A DNA stretch of 64,000 nucleotides from Owenia fusiformis (lineage: Eukaryota; Annelida; Polychaeta; Sabellida; Oweniidae), in contig CAIIXF020000010.1 of NCBI GenBank assembly GCA_903813345.2, positions 19,293,181 to 19,357,180 of the forward strand, in the 5' to 3' direction. Of this stretch, positions 1 to 9,930 are shown piece after piece. Position 1 is the stretch's first letter, and every line of letters starts with the position of its first letter. The notes below the pieces were generated by a model. That model was not told where the DNA came from and did not search any database. It saw nothing but the letters and a program-made list of their open reading frames with translations. The translations under genes were made by a program, and so were the position numbers.

Positions 1-242
1 TGATAGTTGCATTTACCTACTTGGGTTTTTGTGTTACCAAAGTGAATTATAACTAATCTTCACATGCGGACTTGTAGCCAGACGGATTCGTTTAGTATCG
101 CAACTAAAGGATAATATGAAGTTCGTTCATCCGTTCAGACATCGCTTAACTTTTTGCTTACAGTTGATACACATATGGTTTTTTGTGATACACAGACAGA
201 TTTATGAATTCTAATAAAGAGTGCTAATGATTGAGTTTTTAC

Positions 243-3035
243 CTGAATACATGTGCTACTATTGTCCGTTTTTCTGCATATTTGAAAGGTGCATAAGAAG
301 GTAACCGTAGGAGAATCGTTTGCGACAGGATTATCACTGCGCACCCTAAACGCCCTGAAATAGCTCATCTTCTTTCCAGAATCATCCCCGGTGCCAGTGA
401 CAAAATTTTTGAAAATATTTGGTTTAGTAGCACACCTATAAGTAAAGGGCATGGAAGTTTAGAAGATATTTTATTTAATTATGACCGTGCTCTGCCCCTA
501 GTTATGCCTTAGTCACATTTGCCGACGCCCAGGAAGATCAGAAGCTGAGAAACGGTTAGAGTATAGACTCGTTCGGCGGGCCAATGAAAATTTGTCCCTT
601 CCAAAGCGATGCATCATGGGAGATATTTATGTAAATTACCACCTGAACTCTTATCACGAATAGAAGTATTACAGTATTTTTTCCATAACTGATTTCAACT
701 TGCTTCAAATTGACCAAACGTTTTTTTCTAAAATTATGTACAAGTTCTCAGTAGTTCACATCTGACCTCAAATTTGAGATTTGACCGCCGAGGTATGAAG
801 TTTTCACCGAAAATCAAACTGGTAGGCGAGTAAGATTATGAATTTTCCAACCTGAGATGAATAAATAAAGCCAAATGAAAATTTTAAGAATACTATTTCA
901 ATTCAATGTTACTTTAATCTGTTCTACTTATACCGTAAATATCCATCAAGCCAGATAAAAACGAAAGCCATGGTACTGTTTTTATAAGTACGGCGAACAA
1001 AATAGCTACGACGGGGTACTTACAAACTTAAGTGTTGGACAACCATGGTGCCCAGGGATACGGTGATAAAATATTTCAGAAATCATATTTCTTGTGTGAT
1101 ATCAATTTTTCACGTATCAACAGTATCACGCGGTACTAATTTCGACCGTTAATTTGAATTTTTGACCTACTTGTAGCAACAGATTTATATACCTAGAGCG
1201 ATACATGTTAACAGCTCAGTACATGTATTTTTGTAACATGTTTTATGTTGTTCCGAAATCTCAGAAGTCTACGAGTTCTTGCACTTACCCGTTATCCGTA
1301 ATAATCACAATCTTCCCATTGCCGATGACATAGCAATGCCTTACAACGATCTCCAACGACGCATACATTGTGTCTTCCTCAATACCAATAACTAGACTAA
1401 GATTGGTGTTGATTTCGACTTCTTGCTCGTTCACTATATTATTATCACCATCCATGATCTGCATATATGGTGTTGGTTCTTTTTTCTGAACATTTATCAT
1501 GTAGTCCTGATCAACAAACATCCTAAAATAGAGTTCTACGTTTACTAAAATCAAGAAAGTTGTAGATAAAATGACAACTTGTCGTAAATTGGCCAATCGT
1601 TTGTATTTCTTTATTACGATTCCCATTACCATCGAAAGCATGAGAAAGCATGAGAGAATCATATGTGCGTATACCCTGTGACGTGTTCAATTTTCGCTTC
1701 CAGTTTGTACTCGTGTCCGCCTGGTTTCTCAACATTTAAATACCAGTTGAGACATGTCACTTTGTAAATCTCTGTTCCGGCATCAACCGATTCAATATCC
1801 TCGTCTTCCATAATTTGTACATGGAAAGTTTTATTCTAGAAATACAACAAACATGCCCATTTCATTGCAAAACAGTCTCATAAGTAGACAGGTGTCATTG
1901 GCGGATCTAGAGACTAACAAGGGGGCCAAATTTTGAATCAGGAAAAAGATTTTCGCGCTTGCGCAGAAAATTTTGGGACCCTTACCCAAAATTGGGCCCA
2001 GTGCCATTTACATGTATGTGTGTCCGATTTTGTTGAAATTTTAGATGTGCCTACTTAGTAGCATATTTTGGAATTCAGCTGCTCCGAGCCAGAACCCATT
2101 TGTCAGACTCCCTAGACATCAGCATATAAAATTTGAACAAAATACGTCCATTGGTATTTAAATTATCAAAGATTATGATTTTTACAAAAATAGCGGCCAT
2201 CCTTAAATTTAGCTGCCACGTTGAAAACTTCTTCTCAGGCAGAGATCAATTGTTTATAGGCATCAGCATATACAATTTGAATCAAACCTATCCACTGGTA
2301 TTAAAGAGTTATGAAAGATTACGTTTTTACAAAAAATGACAGCAATTTTGAAATAGTGTGGCCATCTTCAAAATATCGTTCTTTGTCGTCTCTAAGCATC
2401 AGCATATAAAATTTGAACCAAATCCGTCCACTGGCATTTGAGTGTATTTGGTATTTGCAATTATAAGCATTTTGAAATTCAGTGATCATCTTGAAAGCCT
2501 CTTCTTGAGCAAAGCTCCTTAAGCTATTTAAACGATGCATTTGTATATGCGATTGATCATACGTATTGGTTGGGGTTTTATCTTACATGCAAGCTTATAC
2601 TCCCTAATATTTGAATCAAATCCGACAACCGGCCAATCCATCAACACAGACGAACTGGCGGGTGGACAGACGGCTTCTCCGAATTTCGTTGGGAAAATAA
2701 ACACAGCTACACCACACGAACGCTTATTGGACGTAGTAAATCCTTAACTTTTTGGCAGCTCTAAAATATCTGATACACTTGATACATACTGTAAGGCCCA
2801 TTCAAAGAGTCGTTTGAAAATTGAAAAAATCACTGTACCAAGAGATTTATCTAATTCATATTTACCAACTGAATGCCACAATCACCTATGGGCACATTAA
2901 GATCCCCTTGGCGACTCACACAAGTACCATTAGATGTGCCCGAATGACCCATTATACATATTAGCGGTTGAGTTCGGTTTATCTCGGAGAACAAACGTGT
3001 GACGTCAATCTCTACGTGACTGTTTGTGCATAGAA
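243..3035 (-). CDS. ZP-domain protein, 3' part (partial, four exons)
   Basis: Four minus-strand exons join in phase: 3035-2866, 1835-1675, 1522-1289 and 435-243, each with an AG acceptor and GT donor. Together they encode about 252 residues that read as a zona pellucida (ZP) module. The first exon gives the ZP-N pattern (LCTNSHVEIDV, then CIMGH..NGTC and GDCGIQL). The second gives IYKVTCLNWY. The third gives a strand-rich ZP-C stretch ending in the EIVVRHCYV cysteine. The fourth gives the late ZP-C motif FRAFRV..TVTFLCTFQIC..STC. Known ZP proteins polymerise outside the cell or sit on the membrane. Upstream exons (signal peptide and any EGF/CUB modules) and the last exons (cleavage site, membrane anchor) are not identified here; the gene runs off the left edge. 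Phases 0, 2, 2 agree at all three junctions, which supports the model. No start codon is assigned. Confidence 0.78.
436..1288 (-). other. Intron of the ZP gene
   Basis: This is the third intron seen in the ZP gene. Around 507-575 it holds a short fragment similar to the TGCC(G/T)GGTCACATTTG palindromic MITE that is abundant at 7316-8430. I see no other gene. Confidence 0.6.
2100..2460. repeat. Degenerate tandem repeat, ~140 bp period, three copies
   Basis: The core CATCAGCATATAAAATTTGA followed by a CAAA..CGTCCA(C)TGG segment begins near 2117, 2261 and 2398. Each copy is followed by an AT-rich spacer with a TTTTTACAAAAA tract and a GCGGCCATC / GTGGCCATC motif. A fourth, weaker echo lies near 2607. 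The array sits inside the first ZP intron (1836-2865), which is otherwise empty of coding signal. Confidence 0.6.
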
Positions 3036-3229
3036 CTGAAAATATCACACGGCTTTAGAGTTTCCGGCTTGGAATAATAAAAGCCATGGCACCAGGATTC
3101 AGGTCTACTTTATTATTATTATATTTATTTCGCCTCCATTTTTGGAGATAATAATAATTAATTATTACAATACATATAAAAGACACATACAATAATAAAA
3201 ACAATTAAAATGTTTATTTACAACCAATC

Positions 3230-3365
3230 ACTGATGTTGACGGACGTCAGGCTACCGCGTTGACGCCGTCAAGTTACTACTATCTGTTACATAATATAAG
3301 AAAAACAAGTTCTCCACCTAATATTTGCTGTTGACGGACGCCAGGCTACCGCGTTGACGCCGTCA
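3230..3365. repeat. Pair of GACGG hairpin repeats
   Basis: A ~36 bp unit, TTGACGGACGYCAGGCTACC followed by GCGTTGACGCCGTCA, occurs twice, starting near 3236 and 3332 (spacing about 96 bp). Each unit is itself an imperfect hairpin, because TTGACGG-CGTC pairs with GACG-CCGTCAA around an AGGCTACCGC loop. It is far more GC-rich than its surroundings. Confidence 0.6.
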
Positions 3366-3703
3366 GTTAACCTACACTTTACCTATTACCCTTTAGCTAC
3401 AATATGATATTGTCCACCTATCATTTATCAAACCAAATCTCATTGTAAATATAAATACATAGGTGTATTCCAGGCTCATCTTGGTAAAACTATATACATA
3501 GACTCATATCGGTAAAATATATTTGCTTAAACCTATTTACTAATTAGGTATACTATACAATATAATAACATAATCATGCCAATGTATTAATGCATTCATA
3601 GATTAAAAATAAAAGTTAAGTTTAAAACAAATATTTCATTTTCTTTGAAATGCAAATCTAACAATGATATAATAAATTAAACAAATAATAGTCTTAGTCT
3701 ACT

Positions 3704-3945
3704 ACTAGTGATCCTTCGATTACGCTGGCGTTTCGGTAACAAAATGTCGGAAAGTCGAAGGTATGATTTTTCGTTTTTCTTTATTTCACGCGTTGTAAGC
3801 AGAATCCTCACGACATTTTCTCACAAACGTGTATCAGTATCATAAGTTTTAGAAAATGTACATGTCTGCAAAAAATTAGCTCAGAAGACAACAAAATCGT
3901 CGATTTAATTCTTCACTTCAGTTACATAAACGGTTTGGGTTGAAC
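3704..3945 (+). mobile_element. Foldback-element family 1, single arm (copy A)
   Basis: The segment starts CTAGTGATCCTTCGATTACG and continues CTGGCGTTTCGGTAACAAAA. It matches both arms of the complete foldback element at 40656-41170, including the TCGTCGATTTAATTC and CAGTTACATAAACGG motifs. Only one arm is present, so this is a truncated copy. Confidence 0.6.
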
Positions 3946-5658
3946 TACAAAGTAAGTTCCTTCAAAGAAAAATAAATGGCAACGTTTGTCCTAGGTAGCA
4001 TACAATTTGAAATTTTAAAGCGTGAACCTTTGCAGTTTACGGGGTATTACGAACTTGTCTTATTTATAGTGTTCCATCGCAAATTGGTTAACTTGTATAT
4101 ATTAATTTAATTAAAAAACAATATCTCGAGAAAAACAAAGGGGCGTGATTTCGAGCTTCATTACAAATTATTTCAAGTGTTTAGTGGAGGATTTTATGAT
4201 TAAAAAGTGGAAAATTTATGGAAAATTCGGTCATTTGAGCTTCCTGTTTTGAAATGACAAGATTGCCCCCTGTTAATGAAGGAACTATTGAATAACCTAT
4301 TAAACTATTGTAATAAGACCTCCGTTATATCTTTACATCCTATTACCCGACACTTGGCTTCTTTAATGTATATTTGAACTCTGGGACAAATATGGTCCTT
4401 CATTTACCCTTGTCATTGGCGTAGCATCATATACGCCTACGATACAATACAACAATACAATAATTTATGATTTATTTGTCAATATCAGTCGGAATTTCGT
4501 ATTTTAAAACCACCAAGAACACTTCAAATGCAATCTAATCTTCAAATTTTCTTGGTTCTCTCCTCAACGCTCGTTCGCTTCGCTCACTCGTGGCGTACAA
4601 TCATGAAATACCCACGCTACGCCACTGCAACTACATTGTAAATATAAAATGAACTCACTATTTTCACTTGCTAAGTGAACGCAGGAACAAGTTGATAACA
4701 TAGTCGCATACAGCATCAGAAACTGAAACAAAGGATGACATTTTGATTTTTTTAACAATAGGCCAACATTTGTACTTCACATGCCACTTAAAATATCTTG
4801 TTCCCATTCTGATACTCATAGCATCTCTCTCTCTGTTGCATCGCATCTCCAGAAGGATAGAGATGGAGAGGGCGTGGGCGTGGCTTACCACGATGTTAAA
4901 TTTAGAGTATCAAGGCATGTGCATATTAGGCTACCTTAACTTTGTTAGCCTTGCCCAAGTCAGTATTTTTTTACTAATCTGATCTTGAATTATTACCGCC
5001 AGTCATAATAGAAATCAAGATAAGAAAAAGAGACCGACTTGGGCAAGGCTATAACTTTGTATAAAGAGCATCATTCTCGAAGTATGTTTGACAAAAATTG
5101 ATATGAACTGGAAATACATTTAGATTGTTGAGCTTGTTGGCAAAATTAGTTTCAAGAAATTTGATAAAAGAAACTGCGTCCATTTTAATGTCCTAATATA
5201 GATCTATAGCCATTCTGATACTCAGACCATCTCTGCAATGCACAAGAATGTTCAAGAAGGAAACTGAGAGAAGGCTGTGATATCTCACGATGATAGCATT
5301 TAGCAAAAAGTTTTACCTGGATATATTCAACGGTCACTCTTCTGTATGTCCTGGTCGTGACCATCCTTGCTTTCAATCAACAATCCTCAAGTTAGAATAT
5401 AACAGGATCTCAAACTATAGATTGCTATGAAAACAAGATTAAAATTAAATCAAAATGTTTATGAGTTTATAAAACCAAGAAACAAAATCCACATTGCATT
5501 CATAAATTCCAGACACGGTCAACAACGTCTTGCACAGAGTACGTAAATGGGCGTAGATAATTTACTAACTGCGAGTTAATGATTTCCTACAATGTAGTGA
5601 CCTACTTTTTAAAAATACAAAATTTAGGTTACTGAATTCATGTATGGAATGAGATATA

Positions 5659-6641
5659 CAGTGTGTCTCAAAAAATGTTACACTTACAAAAAGTTCAATA
5701 TCTTTCATAATTTTGACTTTTCCCCTAAAATGTACTTTGGATACCAAAAGACAAATCTTTCTCAAATAATTTGACACCATCAGATTCAAAATCTGTCCTT
5801 GATTGGCTCCTCCGGACAGCTTTTAGTGTCCCATGGTCAAATCTAACTTGCGCCAACTTCTAAGTGATTGGATGGACCAAATGACAAAAGAGGAACAGTT
5901 TCTTTAACATTTAACCTTTTTCTGAGTAGAAGCTTGACCTTTAATTGAGTCATTCTGTAATTTTCCCATTTGTCTTACATATGATCATTGGGTCTATCCA
6001 CATAAACATGTGGTCCCCTCAACATGTTCTCCAAAGCAAATCTGAATTCGAAGTACCCTTGCTCATGCGCACATGCATTGTAATATCACACTGATTCCAT
6101 CAATTGCTTTTACAGAAGTTCATTTAGGTCAGTTTGCGATGCTGTAAAGCGCTTTCAGAGGCCCTTCAAAAAATCAAGGGTGTTAAGTGGGATGACCCTG
6201 TGGGCCAATCCATTTTGTAATTCAATGCTATCGTCTGATTTCCAAAGAGTTCTACCAAACAATCTGCCAAAGGCCTTTGCACCATCCTGTTGCCATCATA
6301 ACAATATTGAACACTCTGACAATGAAATCTTGTATTTCTATCCAGGAAAGAAACAACTGGACCATTGATCATATCAAGATATCACTGTCCACAGCATCCA
6401 CACCAAAAAAGAATTGATCACCACATATCCAACCACTGAGAAGTTGGCGCAAATCAGATTTCACATGCGCCTATAAAATCTGTCCTGTGCAGCCAATCAT
6501 GGACGGATTTTGAATCTGATGGTGTGTATTTATTTGAGAAAAAACTGGTCTTTTGGTATCTAAGTATATTTAAGGGAAAAAGTCAAAATCATGAAAGATA
6601 TTGAACTTTTTGTAAGTGTAACATTTTTTTGAGACACACTG
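5659..6641. mobile_element. Tc1/mariner-type transposon with long terminal inverted repeats
   Basis: The left end CAGTGTGTCTCAAAAAATGT and the right end (inverted) begin right after TA dinucleotides at 5657-5658 and 6642-6643, the expected Tc1/mariner target duplication. The inverted repeats run on imperfectly for about 220 bp. They include AGTTCAATATCTTTCAT on the left against ATGAAAGATATTGAACT on the right, and GCGCCAACTTCT against AGAAGTTGGCGC. The centre carries a remnant of the transposase gene on the minus strand. The size (983 bp) and the broken frame point to a dead or non-autonomous copy. Confidence 0.75.
6166..6372 (-). pseudogene. Mariner-like transposase fragment
   Basis: The minus strand is open for 68 codons. 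It includes DWPTGSSHLTPLIF, which resembles the WPxRSPDLTPLDF motif near the last catalytic Asp of mariner-type DD(E/D) transposases, preceded by a LVELFGNQTIA segment like their FxxRxI stretch. The usual RSPD is replaced by GSSH and the reading frame does not extend, so this is a decayed relic. It is nested between the inverted repeats of the 5659-6641 element, which supports the assignment. Confidence 0.55.
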
Positions 6642-6643
6642 TA

Positions 6644-7315
6644 TAGACCTGGAAATAACATGGAACCTCAATGAAGAAACCATTAACATTTCTTAAGGTT
6701 CTTAAGGTAGTTTTTAAGGTAGTTCCGTATGTTCAGAAATTAAATGGCTCTAAGGCAGATCTGTACGAAGAGAATTTTTGTAAGCTATATTCATCTGAAA
6801 GAAAACATGCTAGAAACTACAAATTGTCCTTAGTTGGTGTTCAATGTTATTCCAAAGATAAATTCCTGCATGTATAACGGGTCATGTCGTAATCATAAAA
6901 TTTGAAATCAAATGTTCGTCATTTTTCAACTTCACAATTTGAATTGCGAGTTTTGGTCTTACTTCCTCACCAAAAATTCCAAAACACACATGAAGTGCAA
7001 TGTGATCAATGTATTAGTTCACATCTTCTGGATCGCTAACTTAGAATTTACAGCCAGTTACAATGCATTCTGTGAAAAGCTGAAATGTGTGAATAATGCA
7101 GGAAAGGATGAGTCCATATTTGAAAAATAACATATATCATCAAAATGGTCGAGAGTACACATTGACCCAAAATAGCTTGAAAACATCAAGACGATCTACC
7201 ACATATAACATAAAACTACAAAATAACAAAAAACTACAGCATAACTAAAACTTACATTTCTCAGTTGACCCGCCTCCTACAGTATTTTGAATGATGATTT
7301 ATGATGTTTAGCTAA
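6644..7315. other. Intergenic, no supported feature
   Basis: This is AT-rich sequence with two short open frames on the plus strand (6671-6877 and 6912-7130). Neither shows a recognisable domain or convincing splice sites. I see nothing else. Confidence 0.5.
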
Positions 7316-7375
7316 TGCCTGGGTCACATTTGCTCCGATCCATCGGCCGGCGTCAGCCGATTGAGTGTTTTGATC
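7316..7375 (+). mobile_element. Half copy of the TGCC-GGTCAC palindromic MITE
   Basis: Starts TGCCTGGGTCACATTTGCTC after TAA and carries the CGGCCGG..CCGATTGAGT core, then breaks into unrelated AT-rich DNA. It corresponds to one arm of the element at 7928-8068. Confidence 0.6.
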
Positions 7376-7625
7376 AAAAAAATAAATAAATAAATTATAA
7401 ATTGGGTCAATTTTCAAAGAAGTCGATCGAATTTGTTACAAAAGATTTGAAGAAAGTATCAACATAATGGTAGCTAATAAAAGAAATTAGCTAATATTGT
7501 GAATTAAGCATGTTGAAGCATGCGGCCGTAGCCTATTGGTCCAAATATATACATCGCGTTCGATTGACAACTCGATACTCAGTATAAAACCGTGTACTCC
7601 TTTCCTAGTGAAAATGGTCTTGATT

Positions 7626-7920
7626 TCACCCCCTGGTATGAGTGTGGACAATTTTTTGAAGCAATGATAAAATGTGTGGACAAAGCCCAGTGTAAAAGGT
7701 TAGGATGTCCTATCAAGTTATGGTCCTACTCTCCATTGATTTATATGGTGACCTAAATACAACTCTTTCCCTCATTATCTTAAACGCAATCGGGGCCAGT
7801 AAGGGCCGTTAAGAAAGGGGACCATAATCCCTGGGGGACCATAATTTCTTTCACACCGGGCTTAGTCCACACATTTTATCATTGCTTCAAAAAATTGTCC
7901 ACACTCATACCAGGGGGTGA
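7626..7920. mobile_element. Small inverted-repeat element (MITE) with TCACCCCCTGG ends
   Basis: About 70 bp of near-perfect inverted repeat flanks a ~155 bp core. The left arm begins TCACCCCCTGGTATGAGTGT and includes GGACAATTTTTTGAAGCAAT. The right arm is its reverse complement, ending at 7920. The core (ATCAAGTTATGGTCCTAC) recurs in inverted orientation at 27615-27781. Confidence 0.75.
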
Positions 7921-7927
7921 TTTCTTA

Positions 7928-8068
7928 TGCCGTGGTCACATTTGCTCCGATTTTTACTACGGCGCCCGGCCGATTGAGTATTGTATTCAAAATTGTATTC
8001 AATTTTGAACACAATACTCAATCGGCCGGGCGCCGGTGCTGAAAATTGGAGCATATGTGACCACGGCA
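7928..8068. mobile_element. Palindromic MITE, PIF/Harbinger-like
   Basis: This is an almost complete palindrome of 141 bp. The left arm TGCCGTGGTCACATTTGCTC runs into CGGCGCCCGGCCGATTGAGT; the right arm returns through ACTCAATCGGCCGGGCGCCG to GTGACCACGGCA. TTA flanks both sides (7925-7927, 8069-8071). A 3-bp TWA target duplication is typical of PIF/Harbinger elements, so I infer that class. Confidence 0.7.
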
Positions 8069-8231
8069 TTATCCAAATACAAGATTGTCCCCAAAAATAC
8101 CATGATAACAAAGAAAAATGATTACCAAAGATCACAAAAAACACTGATTACAGAACGTGGGGTACAGAAGCAGTAGGCCTATGGGGAAAATACAAAAAAA
8201 GGCTGAGTAACGAAACAACTGAGCCCAGTAA

Positions 8232-8363
8232 TGCTGTTGTCACATTTGCTCAGATTTCCAGCACCGGCGCCCGGCCCATGAGTATTTTGTTCATACAATT
8301 TTGAACAAAATACTCAATCGGCCGGGCACCGTATTAAAAATCGGGGCAAATGTGACCACGGCA
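8232..8363. mobile_element. Second palindromic MITE of the same family
   Basis: The arms TGCTGTTGTCACATTTGCTC and GCAAATGTGACCACGGCA enclose the same CGGCGCCCGGCC / AATCGGCCGGGC cores and a GTTCATACAATTTTGAAC loop. A half copy beginning TGCCTGGGTCACATTTGCCC abuts it directly from 8367 after a TTA. Confidence 0.7.
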
Positions 8364-8366
8364 TTA

Positions 8367-8430
8367 TGCCTGGGTCACATTTGCCCCGATTCATCGACTG
8401 GCGACCGGCCGCCTGAGCTCTTAGAAAAAA
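8367..8430 (+). mobile_element. Half copy of the palindromic MITE
   Basis: Begins directly after the TTA that closes the previous element and matches one arm (GGTCACATTTGCCCCGAT, then CGACCGGCCGCCTGAG) before diverging. It shows repeated insertion of this family into its own target site. Confidence 0.55.
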
Positions 8431-9284
8431 CATTCCAGGGAATAATTTAGAGAAATGGCAACTGTCCACCAGAGAGGTTACAGAGTGATCTAAAAGTGCA
8501 ACCCCTTGGGAGTTTCTTATAGGGTACATGCTTATGCACCAGGTTTTCAAGAATGCTTATTTCGAAATTTCGTTAACATTGCTTTGCCATTCTTCCATAA
8601 GCAAGTCATTTCTGGATTGCGTTCATACTTGATATCTTCTCTATGGCGCAACACCGCAATGAAGATTCAATGAAAATATTATTGAATCAGATAACAATAG
8701 TTTTGTCCATAACCACACCGTGATAACCTGCAGATATATCTTAGGCAAAACTGATTAGATTAAACTTGCCTATCTAGAAAGTTTGGGCGTTTTTATTTAT
8801 GGGTAGTATTTTTAGATACCCTGTAATACAAGTATTGGAACAAAATGTATAGCCTATTCTGTATAATTACATATATTCTCTTTATTATAAACATGTGTAA
8901 AAAGGCAATCTCCACAAAGTTATCTGCAAAGTTATTACTCTATTACTTATCTAATTCTAAAATGATTCCTTTCTATTTCATGATTTAGGAATTTCTGAAA
9001 TACAAGCCTAACACAAGATAAGGTTGAATATTAAGGCTTACATAAAAAGCACATGTACAAGCAACATGGTTCTACTGATTTACTAAATACAATGGCCCAT
9101 CTGACAGTAACAATTTGCAAGGGCACACAAAAATCAACAGTCAATAGCATCCATAGACTCTGTGACCATGCACATTCAAACTAAATTCTAATTGGCCAAA
9201 AAAAGACATTGCATATACTGTATCTATTTAAGTATGGATTCATTTCATCTAGTATTATCTTGAAGTAATTATTACAATTTTTGA
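8431..9284. other. Intergenic, no supported feature
   Basis: AT-rich sequence between the MITE cluster and the inverted-repeat element downstream of TAF6. I see no coding or RNA gene. Confidence 0.5.
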
Positions 9285-9785
9285 GTAGTACATATATGTA
9301 CTATATTTACTATAATATGATAAAACATTGGAAAGAAAATTCAATTTCCAATATAATGATATGATGTTCATTATTCAATACATGTATATGAACTTATATT
9401 GACAATGTAACACTTCTTTAAAAACTTTTTCTACAACAGGCATAGATTTGCAAATTACTAAACACCCTCACAAAGTGACTGGTAATCTGTATCTGATACT
9501 GATATTATTCATACTGGTTTACGTTTATTTTGTGGTGATTATTAGAAAATCTGTTTTTCATTTGGAAAAACTTATTTTGTTACATCTGGATTATCTAAAT
9601 GATAGATTTGAATATATACTATCTCTATACTTCTATTGTAAAATATCAGAAACTGAAAAAATGATAACCAATGTCATAAAGTTCATATGAAAATTGCTTT
9701 AGTGACACAATCTTGCTGAATAATATGTCAAATCATTGGAAATTAAATTTTCTTTCCAAGGGTATATAGTACATACCAGTATGCT
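9285..9785. mobile_element. Inverted-repeat element just downstream of TAF6
   Basis: The left arm carries AGTACATATATGTACTATA and TTGGAAAGAAAATTCAATTT. The right arm carries the reverse complements (AAATTAAATTTTCTTTCCAA, then TATAGTACATACCAG). A second matched pair lies further in, TATGAACTTATATTGACAAT against CAATGTCATAAAGTTCATA. Arms of about 140 bp with mismatches suggest an old MITE or foldback element ending some 145 bp from the TAF6 stop codon. Confidence 0.5.
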
Positions 9786-9930
9786 GTAGTGAAAGTGCCT
9801 AAATTATAATTATTTGATTAATCTATGGGGGCAATTTTCGGCCCACCCTATACATATAAAGCATAAACATAGAAATGTTAACAAAAGTAGGTCACTTTGC
9901 AAAATTGAAATTTCATTAATTAAAATTGAA

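Larger units (their letters stand above)
3036..5658. other. Intergenic or upstream-intron region, no supported gene
   Basis: Earlier exons of the ZP gene should lie on the minus strand here or further right, but I could not pick one with confidence. The stretch contains an AT-rich run with TTATTATTATTATATTT and TTTGGAGATAATAATAATT (3110-3160), the twin hairpin repeat at 3234-3365, a foldback half-copy at 3704-3945, and an ATACA-rich bit near 4440. Two diverged copies of one ~110 bp segment lie at about 4780-4890 and 5200-5310; both read GAGTATCAGAATGG on the minus strand. Confidence 0.5.
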
